Shown in pieces: positions 1 to 4,478 of a DNA stretch of 5,925 nucleotides (the first letter of the stretch is position 1; each line of letters begins with the position of its first letter). Origin of the DNA: Pseudomonadota bacterium (GTDB taxonomy: Bacteria > Pseudomonadota > Alphaproteobacteria > Rhizobiales > Rhizobiaceae). The notes below the pieces were generated by a model. That model did no database searches. It had not been told where the DNA came from and was given only the letters and a program-made list of their open reading frames with translations. The stretch covers positions 1 through 5,925 of the forward strand of contig QGUU01000168.1 in assembly GCA_003242525.1 (NCBI GenBank), written 5' to 3'. The position numbers and the translations under genes were made by a program.

Positions 1-513
1 GACCCGCAGGCTGTAGAATTCCGAGCCCTTGTCGTCGAAAGCCCACAAAAGACGTCTGTGATCTGACGAATGGTCAATATCGCCCAGGCGGAAATAGGCT
101 TTCCCCTCGGCCTCGGCGTCGCCGTCCAGCAATATCTGTTCCGCCCCGCCGTCTCGTGGAGTGCGGAAATAACGTGGGTGATCGCCGCCGACCCTGAAGG
201 ATGAGCCATAGGCGAAGGGGCCGTCTTTCATCGGCACAGATGAATCGTCCTCCTTGATGCGGCCCTTCATCTCCGCGAACAGCACTTTCCGGAGGTCGGC
301 CGTGTCAGCCATGAGCGCGGCCTGATATGCGTTTTCGGCATCCAGATGCGCCCTGATTTCAGGCGCGAGCAGTGACGGGTCGCGGAACACCTCCTGCCAG
401 TTATCGGCGCGTAGCCAAGCATAATCGTCGACTCGCCTGATGCCGTGGTGAACGTCATCCACGGGCTTCTTCTCGGGACGGGGTGCTTCGACTGGGGGAA
501 ATCCTTTACTCAT
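1..513 (-). CDS. ptrB: Oligopeptidase B (prolyl oligopeptidase family S9A), N-terminal part
   Basis: This is the first 171 codons of a serine oligopeptidase that cleaves short peptides after basic residues, normally a soluble cytoplasmic enzyme of about 690-710 residues. The start is the ATG at 511-513, giving MSKGFPPVEAPRPEKK. The family's N-terminal signature follows: HHGIRRVDDYAWLR at about 27-40, then HLDAENAYQ at about 58-66, then a long charged helix leading to GRIKEDDSSVPMKDGPFAYG near 88-107. Those last strands, with RYFRTPRDGG and LGDID, are the first part of the seven-bladed beta-propeller that gates the active site. The Ser-Asp-His catalytic domain lies beyond the left edge, so catalytic competence cannot be judged. 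The frame is open without interruption to base 1. The Shine-Dalgarno is weak (purine-rich GCGAG upstream). In-frame GTG codons exist further upstream, but homology starts only near the ATG. It is divergent from mucR and shares the 514-865 gap with it. The family call is secure; the exact start is less so. Confidence 0.9.
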   Translation of the reverse strand, partial: MSKGFPPVEAPRPEKKPVDDVHHGIRRVDDYAWLRADNWQEVFRDPSLLAPEIRAHLDAENAYQAALMADTADLRKVLFAEMKGRIKEDDSSVPMKDGPFAYGSSFRVGGDHPRYFRTPRDGGAEQILLDGDAEAEGKAYFRLGDIDHSSDHRRLLWAFDDKGSEFYSLRV

Positions 514-865
514 GATTCTGGCTCGCTGCGGAAGGACGCCTGCAATGAGCACGTTCACGCCACTGTCTCAAGTGCCAGTGGCTCTGCGCGGCGATGGGAT
601 AACTCGTATATCGCGAGGATAGCCGGCCACTTTCAACGAGGGATTTCATCGGTAATGCTGATAATATCGTAAAAAGCGAGTTATTGGACCGTAAACATGA
701 AATATTGATCTATTGAATGTTAATATAGATCGTAGTGTGAATTGACTTACTAGATCAACCGCGTCATGAACTCCGGGCGAAGTGAAACTCTGATCGGTCG
801 TAAAGGCACGAGGAACGCGCCTTGTAATGCGGCGGATATGAATGGACGCGTAGGACTAGAAAAAA
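514..865. other. Divergent intergenic region between ptrB and mucR
   Basis: This 352-bp stretch lies between the two divergent starts and holds no credible gene. Small open frames crossing it overlap ptrB antisense and show no family features. Its left half (514-650) has ordinary composition and a GANTC site at 514-518 next to the ptrB start. Its middle (661-760) is strongly AT-rich and carries the dyads listed separately. The right part (771-865) returns to moderate GC and would form the mucR leader. It ends in a modest Shine-Dalgarno, TAGGA at 851-855, ten bases before the mucR ATG. Confidence 0.75.
661..760. promoter_or_regulatory. AT-rich control region with repeated GATC-centred dyads upstream of mucR
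   Basis: My count gives 30 G+C in 100 bases here, far below the flanking genes. Three related words occur: TTGATCTA at 705-712, ATAGATC at 725-731 and TAGATCAA at 751-758. The first and third are exact reverse complements over 8 bp. The first and second form a perfect 7-bp inverted repeat, GATCTAT (707-713) with ATAGATC (725-731). A TTGACT -35-like hexamer sits at 742-747, with only a weak -10 match (CATGAA, 765-770) 17 bp further on. Ros/MucR proteins are known to bind AT-rich DNA and often repress their own genes, so an autoregulatory operator is a reasonable inference. No binding is shown by the sequence itself. Confidence 0.5.
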
Positions 866-1285
866 ATGGAAACAGCCGACACGCCTATAAAAAATAGCGA
901 CGCTCTGATCGAGCTGACTGCGGATGTTGTAGCAGCCTATGTCAGCAACAATCCGGTTCCGGTGGGAGAGCTTCCCAACCTGATAGCTGATGTTCATGCT
1001 GCGCTGAGCAGGGTAGGCGGCGCCGCTGAACCGCCGCCGGCGGAGAAACAGAAGCCTGCGGTCAACCCCAAGCGTTCGGTGCATGACGACTACATCATCT
1101 GCCTGGAGGACGGGAAGAAGTTCAAGTCCCTGAAGCGCCACCTGATGACCCATTATGGGATGACCCCGGAAGAATATCGCGAGAAATGGGGCCTCGATCC
1201 CTCATACCCGATGGTTGCGCCGAACTATGCGGCCGCGCGTTCACGCCTGGCCAAGAAGATGGGTCTGGGACGCAAGCGCGCTTAG
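866..1285 (+). CDS. mucR: Ros/MucR-family zinc-finger transcriptional regulator
   Basis: This encodes a 139-residue regulator of the Ros/MucR family, full length for the family (about 140-150). The family acts as H-NS-like repressors of AT-rich promoters and controls exopolysaccharide, motility, virulence or cell-cycle genes in different alphaproteobacteria. Residues 13-50 ([20 protein letters not shown] and following) are the N-terminal oligomerisation region. Residues about 51-70 are a Pro/Ala-rich linker. Residues 77-110 are the single zinc finger and its basic/hydrophobic extension ([20 protein letters not shown]). The C-terminus has the usual [22 protein letters not shown]. The metal site reads Cys79-x2-Asp82-x9-His92-x3-His96 followed by Tyr97, so the second Cys of Ros is Asp. 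Known relatives with this CDHH set still bind zinc, while others fold without metal. The ATG at 866 is preceded by TAGGA (851-855). The gene is monocistronic: a terminator follows directly and the next gene is convergent. Confidence 0.95.
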   Translation: METADTPIKNSDALIELTADVVAAYVSNNPVPVGELPNLIADVHAALSRVGGAAEPPPAEKQKPAVNPKRSVHDDYIICLEDGKKFKSLKRHLMTHYGMTPEEYREKWGLDPSYPMVAPNYAAARSRLAKKMGLGRKRA

Positions 1286-1310
1286 GACCCCTCGGACGAC
1301 TTCGTCGAGA

Positions 1311-1655
1311 TCAGCGGCGCCTTTGGGCGCCGTTTTCATAGGTGGCAACGGTTGCCTGCCGATTGAAGGGAAAACCATCGCGATCAAGGGCGGTGAGCCG
1401 GTCGAGCGCCTGCTTCAATGCTATGTGGCGATTGAGGTCATAGGCCCAGTGCCGGTGCAAACCTCTCTGACGCTCACGCTCGATTGCGTGCCGCAGCTTG
1501 AGTATCAACGCTGCCCTGGTTTCGCGGGGCGCGTTCAAAGCGCCCTGCAGGTCGATGCCGCAAGACAGCGCCAGAGCTGCCAGTTGCCGGGCCTCGGAGG
1601 CTGCCTCCTGCCTGCGCGCCACAAACGCCTTCGCATCTTTTTCGAACTGCTTCAT
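1311..1655 (-). CDS. Small basic helical protein of unknown function
   Basis: This is a 114-residue protein starting MKQFEKDAKAFVARR at the ATG 1653-1655; I do not recognise a named family. The start is chosen because GGGA lies about ten bases upstream (minus-strand cgcgggaatgagcaa-ATG). The longer in-frame ATG at 1772 would add 39 Arg/Gly/Ser-rich residues that look like translated non-coding DNA. The sequence is Ala/Arg/Leu-rich and soluble, with no membrane segment, signal peptide or Cys pairs. Predicted features by eye are helices at about 3-30 and about 45-68 (charged RETRAALILKLRHAIERERQ), then HWAYDLNRHIALKQALDRL at about 73-91, whose ordered pattern suggests a selected core. The tail ends GAQRRR, encoded by the mucR terminator stem. 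It is convergent with mucR and divergent from the HTH operon. It could be a nucleic-acid or protein-binding accessory, but that is only a guess. Reality of the gene rests on start context, length and helical pattern. Confidence 0.6.
   Translation of the reverse strand: MKQFEKDAKAFVARRQEAASEARQLAALALSCGIDLQGALNAPRETRAALILKLRHAIERERQRGLHRHWAYDLNRHIALKQALDRLTALDRDGFPFNRQATVATYENGAQRRR
1315..1336 (+). terminator. Rho-independent terminator of mucR
   Basis: A perfect 7-bp GC stem, CGGCGCC (1315-1321) and GGCGCCG (1326-1332), encloses a four-base loop (TTTG). TTTT follows at 1333-1336. It begins 30 bases after the mucR stop. The T-run is on the plus-strand side only, so it fits mucR and not the opposing gene. 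The stem lies within the last six codons of the convergent gene ending at 1311. Confidence 0.75.
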
Positions 1656-1670
1656 TTGCTCATTCCCGCG

Positions 1671-1684
1671 GTTGCCGCGGCAAC
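1671..1684. repeat. 14-bp perfect palindrome in a CCGCGG cluster
   Basis: GTTGCCGCGGCAAC equals its own reverse complement. Its centre CCGCGG (1675-1680) is flanked by two more CCGCGG copies at 1666-1671 and 1688-1693. The palindrome lies 16 bp before the ATG of the minus-strand gene, overlapping where its leader would be. It could be an operator or an mRNA hairpin. Symmetry this exact is uncommon, but CCGCGG itself is cheap in GC-rich DNA. Confidence 0.5.
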
Positions 1685-1830
1685 TATCCGCGGCAGACCC
1701 GCGATGGGGACACCGGGCCGTCGCAGACCCACGGTATCGCCACGGAAAGCGAGCAATTCCAAAGGTTTGCAAGAACGAAGCTGTGATCTATGTTCTTTGT
1801 TTGTTCACATCGTGCTGCCTCCCGGGTATA

Positions 1831-1844
1831 AGGAACATATTCCT
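1831..1844. promoter_or_regulatory. Dyad AGGAA-N4-TTCCT in the HTH operon leader
   Basis: AGGAA (1831-1835) and TTCCT (1840-1844) form a perfect 5-bp inverted repeat around CATA, flanked on both sides by TATA (1827-1830 and 1845-1848). It ends 6 bp before the Shine-Dalgarno. A TATACT hexamer at 1845-1850 and TATAAG at 1827-1832 could serve as -10 elements, but neither has a good -35 partner. A self-regulatory operator for the HTH protein is possible; this is inference. Confidence 0.35.
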
Positions 1845-1850
1845 ATACTC

Positions 1851-1856
1851 GGAGGA
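1851..1856 (+). promoter_or_regulatory. Strong Shine-Dalgarno deciding the GTG start of the HTH gene
   Basis: GGAGGA is followed by seven bases and then GTG at 1864-1866. This is the best ribosome site in the window. It argues for the GTG start over the longer frame that begins at 1498 and over the internal ATG at 1966. Confidence 0.8.
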
Positions 1857-1863
1857 AGTTTTC

Positions 1864-2280
1864 GTGTCCCCTGCATCGTCGGCTTTAAAAAAAGAAACAT
1901 ACTCGTCGGCATCCGAAACGGACCAGGCAGTCACGTTCTGCGCCTCATCGAAGCGCCGGGATGAGATGGCCCAGGAAATGTGCGAAAGCCTGATCGACAT
2001 CGTGGCGGCCCTTTTCTCGGTTCCAAGCAAGGAACTCCGCAAGGCGGGCAGGACCGCTGATTCGGTATCCCGGGTTCGACAGATTGCCATGTATGTGGCT
2101 CATGTCGTCCTCCGCCTGACGCAGGGTGAGGTAGGCCGCGGCTTTGGCCGCGATCGCACCACTGTCGTCCATGCCTGCCACACGATAGAGGACCTGCGCG
2201 ACGATGCGGAGTTCGACCGCATAGTTTCGACGGTCGAACAGATAGCGCAGGCAGCGTTCCGCATGCGTATTGAGGGTTGA
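1864..2280 (+). CDS. Stand-alone DnaA domain IV-like helix-turn-helix protein
   Basis: This encodes a 138-residue protein whose C-terminal two thirds resemble only the DNA-binding domain (domain IV) of the replication initiator DnaA; the AAA+ ATPase domain is absent. Residues about 38-62 (MCESLIDIVAALFSVPSKEL) match the first helices. VRQIAMYVAH at 71-80 matches the DnaA RQxAMYL helix. EVGRGFGRDRTTVVHACHTI at 89-108 matches the HTH and DnaA signature. The signature's GGRDHTT becomes GRDRTT here, with Arg98 in place of the His that contacts the DnaA box, so target specificity may differ. Residues 1-37 are a low-complexity Ser/Ala/Lys-rich leader. The GTG start is set by GGAGGA at 1851-1856. 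The stop is two bases before the next ATG, so the pair is surely an operon. Expected role: DNA-binding regulator, possibly linked to replication or the cell cycle. The family resemblance is strong; the function is inferred. Confidence 0.85.
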   Translation: MSPASSALKKETYSSASETDQAVTFCASSKRRDEMAQEMCESLIDIVAALFSVPSKELRKAGRTADSVSRVRQIAMYVAHVVLRLTQGEVGRGFGRDRTTVVHACHTIEDLRDDAEFDRIVSTVEQIAQAAFRMRIEG

Positions 2281-2282
2281 TC

Positions 2283-3089
2283 ATGACGAACGGCGCGATT
2301 TCTCTGCCGACCTCGGCCGCGCGCGTCCTGAGGTTTCTCGCAGGCGGGCCTGCCTCGGTTATGCCGGCCGCGCGCGTCGGCAAGTTCATGCTGGAAGCGG
2401 CTGGACGCGGCAGCGTTGCCGCCGACGCCGATCTTCTCGCGCTGCTTGCCTCCGCCGGCGTTGTGGTCAGGACATCGCATGGCGCGGCGCTTTCGGCGTC
2501 TGGCCAGGCGCTCGCGCAGCAGTTGGCGGAAAAACGCCGTTCACGCGATGATAGCGACATCGGCCTTGCTGTCGTGGAGGCAGGACCGGAGCGTGAGATC
2601 GTCTTGTCCAACATGTCGGAATCGCCGATTGCACAGCTTGTACGTCGCAAGGGGCGGGATGGGCGCCCTTTTCTGACAAGTTCCGAATATGAAGCGGGAG
2701 AAAGGCTGCGTGCCGACTATACGAAGGGCCGGATCATGCCCCGTCTCGGCGCAAACTGGGAGGCAAGCGTAGCCTCGGGGCGCCGTGGAGGTTCGGCCGG
2801 AGGAATGGTGGACCTAATGGATGCTGCGCTTGCGGCGCGACAACGGGTGGAGAAGGCGCTTGCGGCGGTAGGCCCGGAACTTTCAGGAGTTCTGATCGAC
2901 GTCTGCTGCTTTCTCAAGGGGCTTGAGCAGGTGGAAACCGAACGGGGCTGGCCGGTGCGTTCTGCCAAGGTAGTGCTGAAAACGGCACTGGGCGCGCTCG
3001 CACGCCACTACGATCCGCCCCCAAGCAAGGAACATCGCAAACCTCTGCTGCACTGGGGCGCTGACGACTACCGGCCTTCGATCACGTGA
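2283..3089 (+). CDS. DUF6456 domain-containing protein
   Basis: This 268-residue soluble protein carries the DUF6456 signature. NMSESPIAQLVRRKGRDGRP lies at about 110-129, EYEAGERLRADYTKGRIMPR at about 135-154, and a C-terminal block IDVCCFLKGLEQVETERGWP at about 205-224, followed by the Lys/Leu-rich segment RSAKVVLKTALGALARHY. The N-terminal 80 residues (ARVLRFLAGG, GKFMLEAAGRG, LLALLASAGVVVR) look like a small winged-helix-type fold, which is only a visual impression. No catalytic motif is recognisable; function is unknown for the family. The ATG at 2283 follows GAGGG (2272-2276), which lies inside the end of the upstream gene. A TTG at 2277 is also in frame but has no better ribosome site. 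Two bases separate it from the DnaA-like HTH gene, so translation is probably coupled. It ends nine bases from the sufE stop on the other strand. Confidence 0.88.
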   Translation: MTNGAISLPTSAARVLRFLAGGPASVMPAARVGKFMLEAAGRGSVAADADLLALLASAGVVVRTSHGAALSASGQALAQQLAEKRRSRDDSDIGLAVVEAGPEREIVLSNMSESPIAQLVRRKGRDGRPFLTSSEYEAGERLRADYTKGRIMPRLGANWEASVASGRRGGSAGGMVDLMDAALAARQRVEKALAAVGPELSGVLIDVCCFLKGLEQVETERGWPVRSAKVVLKTALGALARHYDPPPSKEHRKPLLHWGADDYRPSIT

Positions 3090-3091
3090 CG

Positions 3092-3106
3092 CGGCCTGTC
3101 AGGCCG
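3092..3106. terminator. Hairpin between the convergent DUF6456 and sufE genes
   Basis: CGGCC (3092-3096) and GGCCG (3102-3106) form a 5-bp stem around TGTCA, with symmetry continuing through the loop edge (CTG/CAG). It spans the sufE stop at 3099-3101. There is only TCT after it on the plus strand and no T-run on the minus strand, so it is a weak terminator candidate at best. Confidence 0.35.
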
Positions 3107-3524
3107 TCTGCTTCAAGGCGGTTTCGGCGTTGCGCATGATCCGCTGGATCATGGAGCGTAGGCCATTTGCGCGCTGCGGCGAAAGATGTTCGTCCAGGCC
3201 GAGCTCCCTGAGCGTGGCTTCGGCATCAGTGGCCAGGATCTCGCTTGCCCGGCGGCCGGAAAAAAGCGCCAGCATGATGGCGACGAGACCGCGGACGATA
3301 TGGGCATCGGAATCACCCTGGAAGGTGACGACCGGATCGGCCCCTTCGCCGACTTCGGTCGTCAGCCAGACCTGGCTGACGCAGCCCGGCACCTTATTGG
3401 CGGGAGTGCGCTCTTTTTCCGGGAAAGGCGGCAGGGTCTCGCCCAGTTCGATCACATAGCGGTAGCGGTCTTCCCACTCGTCGAGGAAGGAGAAATCGTC
3501 GCGTATGGCTTCAATGGTGGTCAT
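3099..3524 (-). CDS. sufE: SufE family cysteine desulfuration protein
   Basis: This is SufE, the sulfur-acceptor partner of the cysteine desulfurase SufS in cytoplasmic Fe-S cluster assembly. It takes persulfide sulfur on one conserved Cys and passes it to the SufBCD scaffold. The 141-residue product has the normal family length. Visible landmarks: FLDEWEDRYRYVIELG at 13-28, the active-site loop NKVPGCVSQVWL at 43-54 with Cys48 as the acceptor, DAHIVRGLVAIMLALFSGR at 73-91, and the C-terminal HLSPQRANGLRSMIQRI. The ATG at 3522-3524 is chosen because the family homology begins at once. An in-frame ATG at 3551 would add nine residues, but a promoter-like sequence covers that stretch. No Shine-Dalgarno is evident. 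No other suf genes are in the window, so it is a lone sufE, not part of a suf operon. Confidence 0.95.
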   Translation of the reverse strand: MTTIEAIRDDFSFLDEWEDRYRYVIELGETLPPFPEKERTPANKVPGCVSQVWLTTEVGEGADPVVTFQGDSDAHIVRGLVAIMLALFSGRRASEILATDAEATLRELGLDEHLSPQRANGLRSMIQRIMRNAETALKQTA

Positions 3525-3532
3525 GTGCGCCG

Positions 3533-3561
3533 GATATAGTGACCCGCTCAAGGCACGTCAC
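3533..3561 (-). promoter_or_regulatory. Candidate sufE promoter with very short leader
   Basis: On the minus strand, GTGACG (3556-3561) and TATATC (3533-3538) are separated by exactly 17 bp. A T8 run lies directly upstream (3563-3570). Each hexamer matches the sigma-70 consensus at about four of six positions. Transcription would start about two bases before the sufE ATG, which agrees with the missing Shine-Dalgarno. Confidence 0.4.
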
Positions 3562-3562
3562 G

Positions 3563-3604
3563 AAAAAAAACACCACAGGCGCCGAGAGGTCAGGCGGCCC
3601 GTGG
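3563..3604 (-). terminator. Rho-independent terminator of the DUF5330-type gene
   Basis: Read on the minus strand, CCAC-GG-GCCG pairs with CGGC-CC-GTGG (3573-3604), with single-base bulges of G and T and a ten-base loop. It is followed by TG and then eight Ts (3563-3570). It lies 24 bases after the stop at 3628 and before the sufE promoter, so it separates the two same-strand genes. The bulged stem lowers confidence; the T8 run raises it. Confidence 0.55.
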
Positions 3605-3627
3605 CGTTGCCGTCCCGACGGCTGAAG

Positions 3628-3981
3628 TCAATTTGAGGCGGGTTCGGCGGGCGGCTCTGCAGGAATGTCTGCCGCCGGCGCCGGCACGGTGCCCGTTATG
3701 GTTTCCTGATCAGGCGCATCGTTTTCGCCAATCATGTCTGCCGCGATTCGCACCGTTGCCTTGGCACGTTCGGCAATCGTGTGCAGGGCCTGTTTGCCGA
3801 CCACGCACACATCTGGCTTGCGCTCGCAGATGCCGGCTATGTCGCCCACCGCTTCCCTTGCCGCCACGAACGCCTGGAGCGGGCCCACGCTTTCATGTTG
3901 CGGATCGTCGGAGCCGATATTGAAGGGGAGCAGGAGCAGCACAAGCGAGAACCAGAAAGCCGCCCGGATGAGGAAACCCAT
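3628..3981 (-). CDS. Small membrane-anchored or exported DUF5330-type protein
   Basis: This 117-residue protein begins MGFLIRAAFWFSLVLLLLPF: a single N-terminal hydrophobic helix (about 5-20) preceded by one Arg, acting either as a signal anchor or as an uncleaved export signal. The rest would then face the periplasm. The body has VGPLQAFVAAREAVGDIAGI at 32-51, then a CERKPDVC motif with Cys52 and Cys59, then GKQALHTIAERAK at 62-74. The last 25 residues are a Pro/Ala/Glu-rich tail. The pattern of a leading helix, FVAAREAVGDIAGxCxRxPxxC and a disordered tail is what I know as DUF5330 of Hyphomicrobiales; its function is unknown. The ATG at 3979-3981 is preceded by GGGAAGG about seven bases upstream. 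The longer in-frame ATG at 4056 would add a charged, non-hydrophobic stretch that spoils the signal anchor. It is divergent from the histidine kinase gene, so a shared function is possible but unproven. Confidence 0.8.
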   Translation of the reverse strand: MGFLIRAAFWFSLVLLLLPFNIGSDDPQHESVGPLQAFVAAREAVGDIAGICERKPDVCVVGKQALHTIAERAKATVRIAADMIGENDAPDQETITGTVPAPAADIPAEPPAEPASN

Positions 3982-4079
3982 TTTCACACCTTCCCGTTTC
4001 GTCGGCCCGCCCCTGACAGCGGAGCCTCGCTGTTGTCCGGACAATGGCACGGCCACGCAAAGGACCGCTTGAAAAGGAG

Positions 4080-4101
4080 CAGAAAATTCTCAGAAAATTT
4101 T
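4080..4101. repeat. Tandem 11-bp direct repeat
   Basis: CAGAAAATTCT (4080-4090) is followed directly by CAGAAAATTTT (4091-4101), with ten of eleven positions identical. AAAATT at 4083-4088 and AATTTT at 4096-4101 also make an inverted repeat. A period of 11 bp puts both copies on the same DNA face, as in a regulator site about 100 bp upstream of the DUF5330-type gene. Confidence 0.5.
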
Positions 4102-4291
4102 AGTCAACCGGGCAAGGACATGGTGATCTGCGCATTCAAATCGACGTTGAGCAATTCCGGTAGCGATGTCCTAACCATCCAAATTGCTGATTTCATGGCG
4201 GGTTCCGGCAGTGCCCGTTGACAATGGCGGAACATCGCTTCTTCCAGCCCGCAGCTCGCAAGCTAACCGCCCGTTTACTATGGCGACAAAT

Positions 4292-4307
4292 GCACGGGTC
4301 GCCGTGC
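4292..4307 (+). other. Hairpin in the kinase upstream region
   Basis: GCACGG (4292-4297) and CCGTGC (4302-4307) form a perfect 6-bp stem with a GTCG loop. No T-run follows, so it is not a terminator. It could be a leader structure or an operator dyad. Confidence 0.35.
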
Positions 4308-4355
4308 CTGTCTGACGCAGATATTGCCTTCAACGCGGCGTCGGATCGTCCCGCC

Positions 4356-4370
4356 TTATCCTTTCCTTAA
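4356..4370. promoter_or_regulatory. Near-consensus CtrA box (TTAT-N7-TTAA)
   Basis: TTAT at 4356-4359, seven bases, then TTAA at 4367-4370 matches the alphaproteobacterial CtrA site TTAA-N7-TTAA at seven of eight positions. It ends 108 bp before the kinase ATG. Cell-cycle control by CtrA would suit a DivJ/PleC-like kinase. A seven-of-eight match has about a one-in-five chance of arising in 500 random bases, so this is suggestive only. Confidence 0.35.
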
Positions 4371-4478
4371 AAGCTCGATGCGAGTTTCGGTCTCACAAGA
4401 GAGATCTGCAAAGCAGACAGGTGCGAGTGCGTAGCTTTGAGTCCGGCGGCCACCAGATATTTTGAATTGTCCGGCGCG

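Larger units (their letters stand above)
1656..1863. other. Divergent intergenic region between the small basic protein gene and the HTH operon
   Basis: This gap of about 208 bp holds the start signals for both directions. Near the left end is a GC-rich cluster with three CCGCGG words and a 14-bp perfect palindrome. Near the right end are a TATA-containing dyad and a strong Shine-Dalgarno for the plus-strand operon. I found no convincing -35/-10 pair with standard spacing. TTGTTC at 1801-1806 and TATAAG at 1827-1832 are 20 bp apart, which is too far. Open frames crossing the region have the low-complexity Cys/Ser/Arg character of shadows. Confidence 0.6.
3982..4478. other. Long divergent intergenic region upstream of the DUF5330-type gene and the histidine kinase
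   Basis: There is no credible gene in these 497 bp. The small open frames are shadows or overlap the DUF5330-type gene antisense. It contains a tandem 11-bp repeat at 4080-4101, a TTGACA hexamer at 4218-4223 (a plausible plus-strand -35, but the base-17 partner CTTCCA is poor) and a hairpin at 4292-4307. It also has a CtrA-like box at 4356-4370 and a GANTC site (GAGTC) at 4439-4443. An inverted repeat CCTGTCTG (4307-4314) / CAGACAGG (4414-4421) spans the kinase leader. The kinase frame is open back to the TAA at 4368-4370. Confidence 0.65.

Noticed and set aside
764..1153. 129-codon minus-strand frame over mucR
   Set aside because: It is antisense to the conserved zinc-finger gene with no family features.
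1498..1863. N-terminal extension of the DnaA-like HTH gene back to an ATG at 1498
   Set aside because: The added 122 residues are Cys/Ser/Arg-rich and overlap the minus-strand gene. The strong Shine-Dalgarno before GTG 1864 places the real start there.
1215..1964. 249-codon plus-strand frame spanning the mucR end and the following gap
   Set aside because: It overlaps mucR, the mucR terminator and the minus-strand gene in other frames, and shows no domain or ribosome site.
1931..2650. 239-codon minus-strand frame opposite the HTH/DUF6456 operon
   Set aside because: It runs across two well-supported genes and their junction, and its composition is that of an antisense shadow.
3781..4221. 146-codon plus-strand frame over the DUF5330-type gene
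   Set aside because: It overlaps the signal-anchor gene antisense, is His/Arg/Cys-rich, and has no ribosome site or domain.
4218..4246. TTGACA as the -35 of a kinase promoter
   Set aside because: The hexamer is perfect, but 17-18 bp downstream only CTTCCA/TTCCAG is found, so I did not call a promoter.
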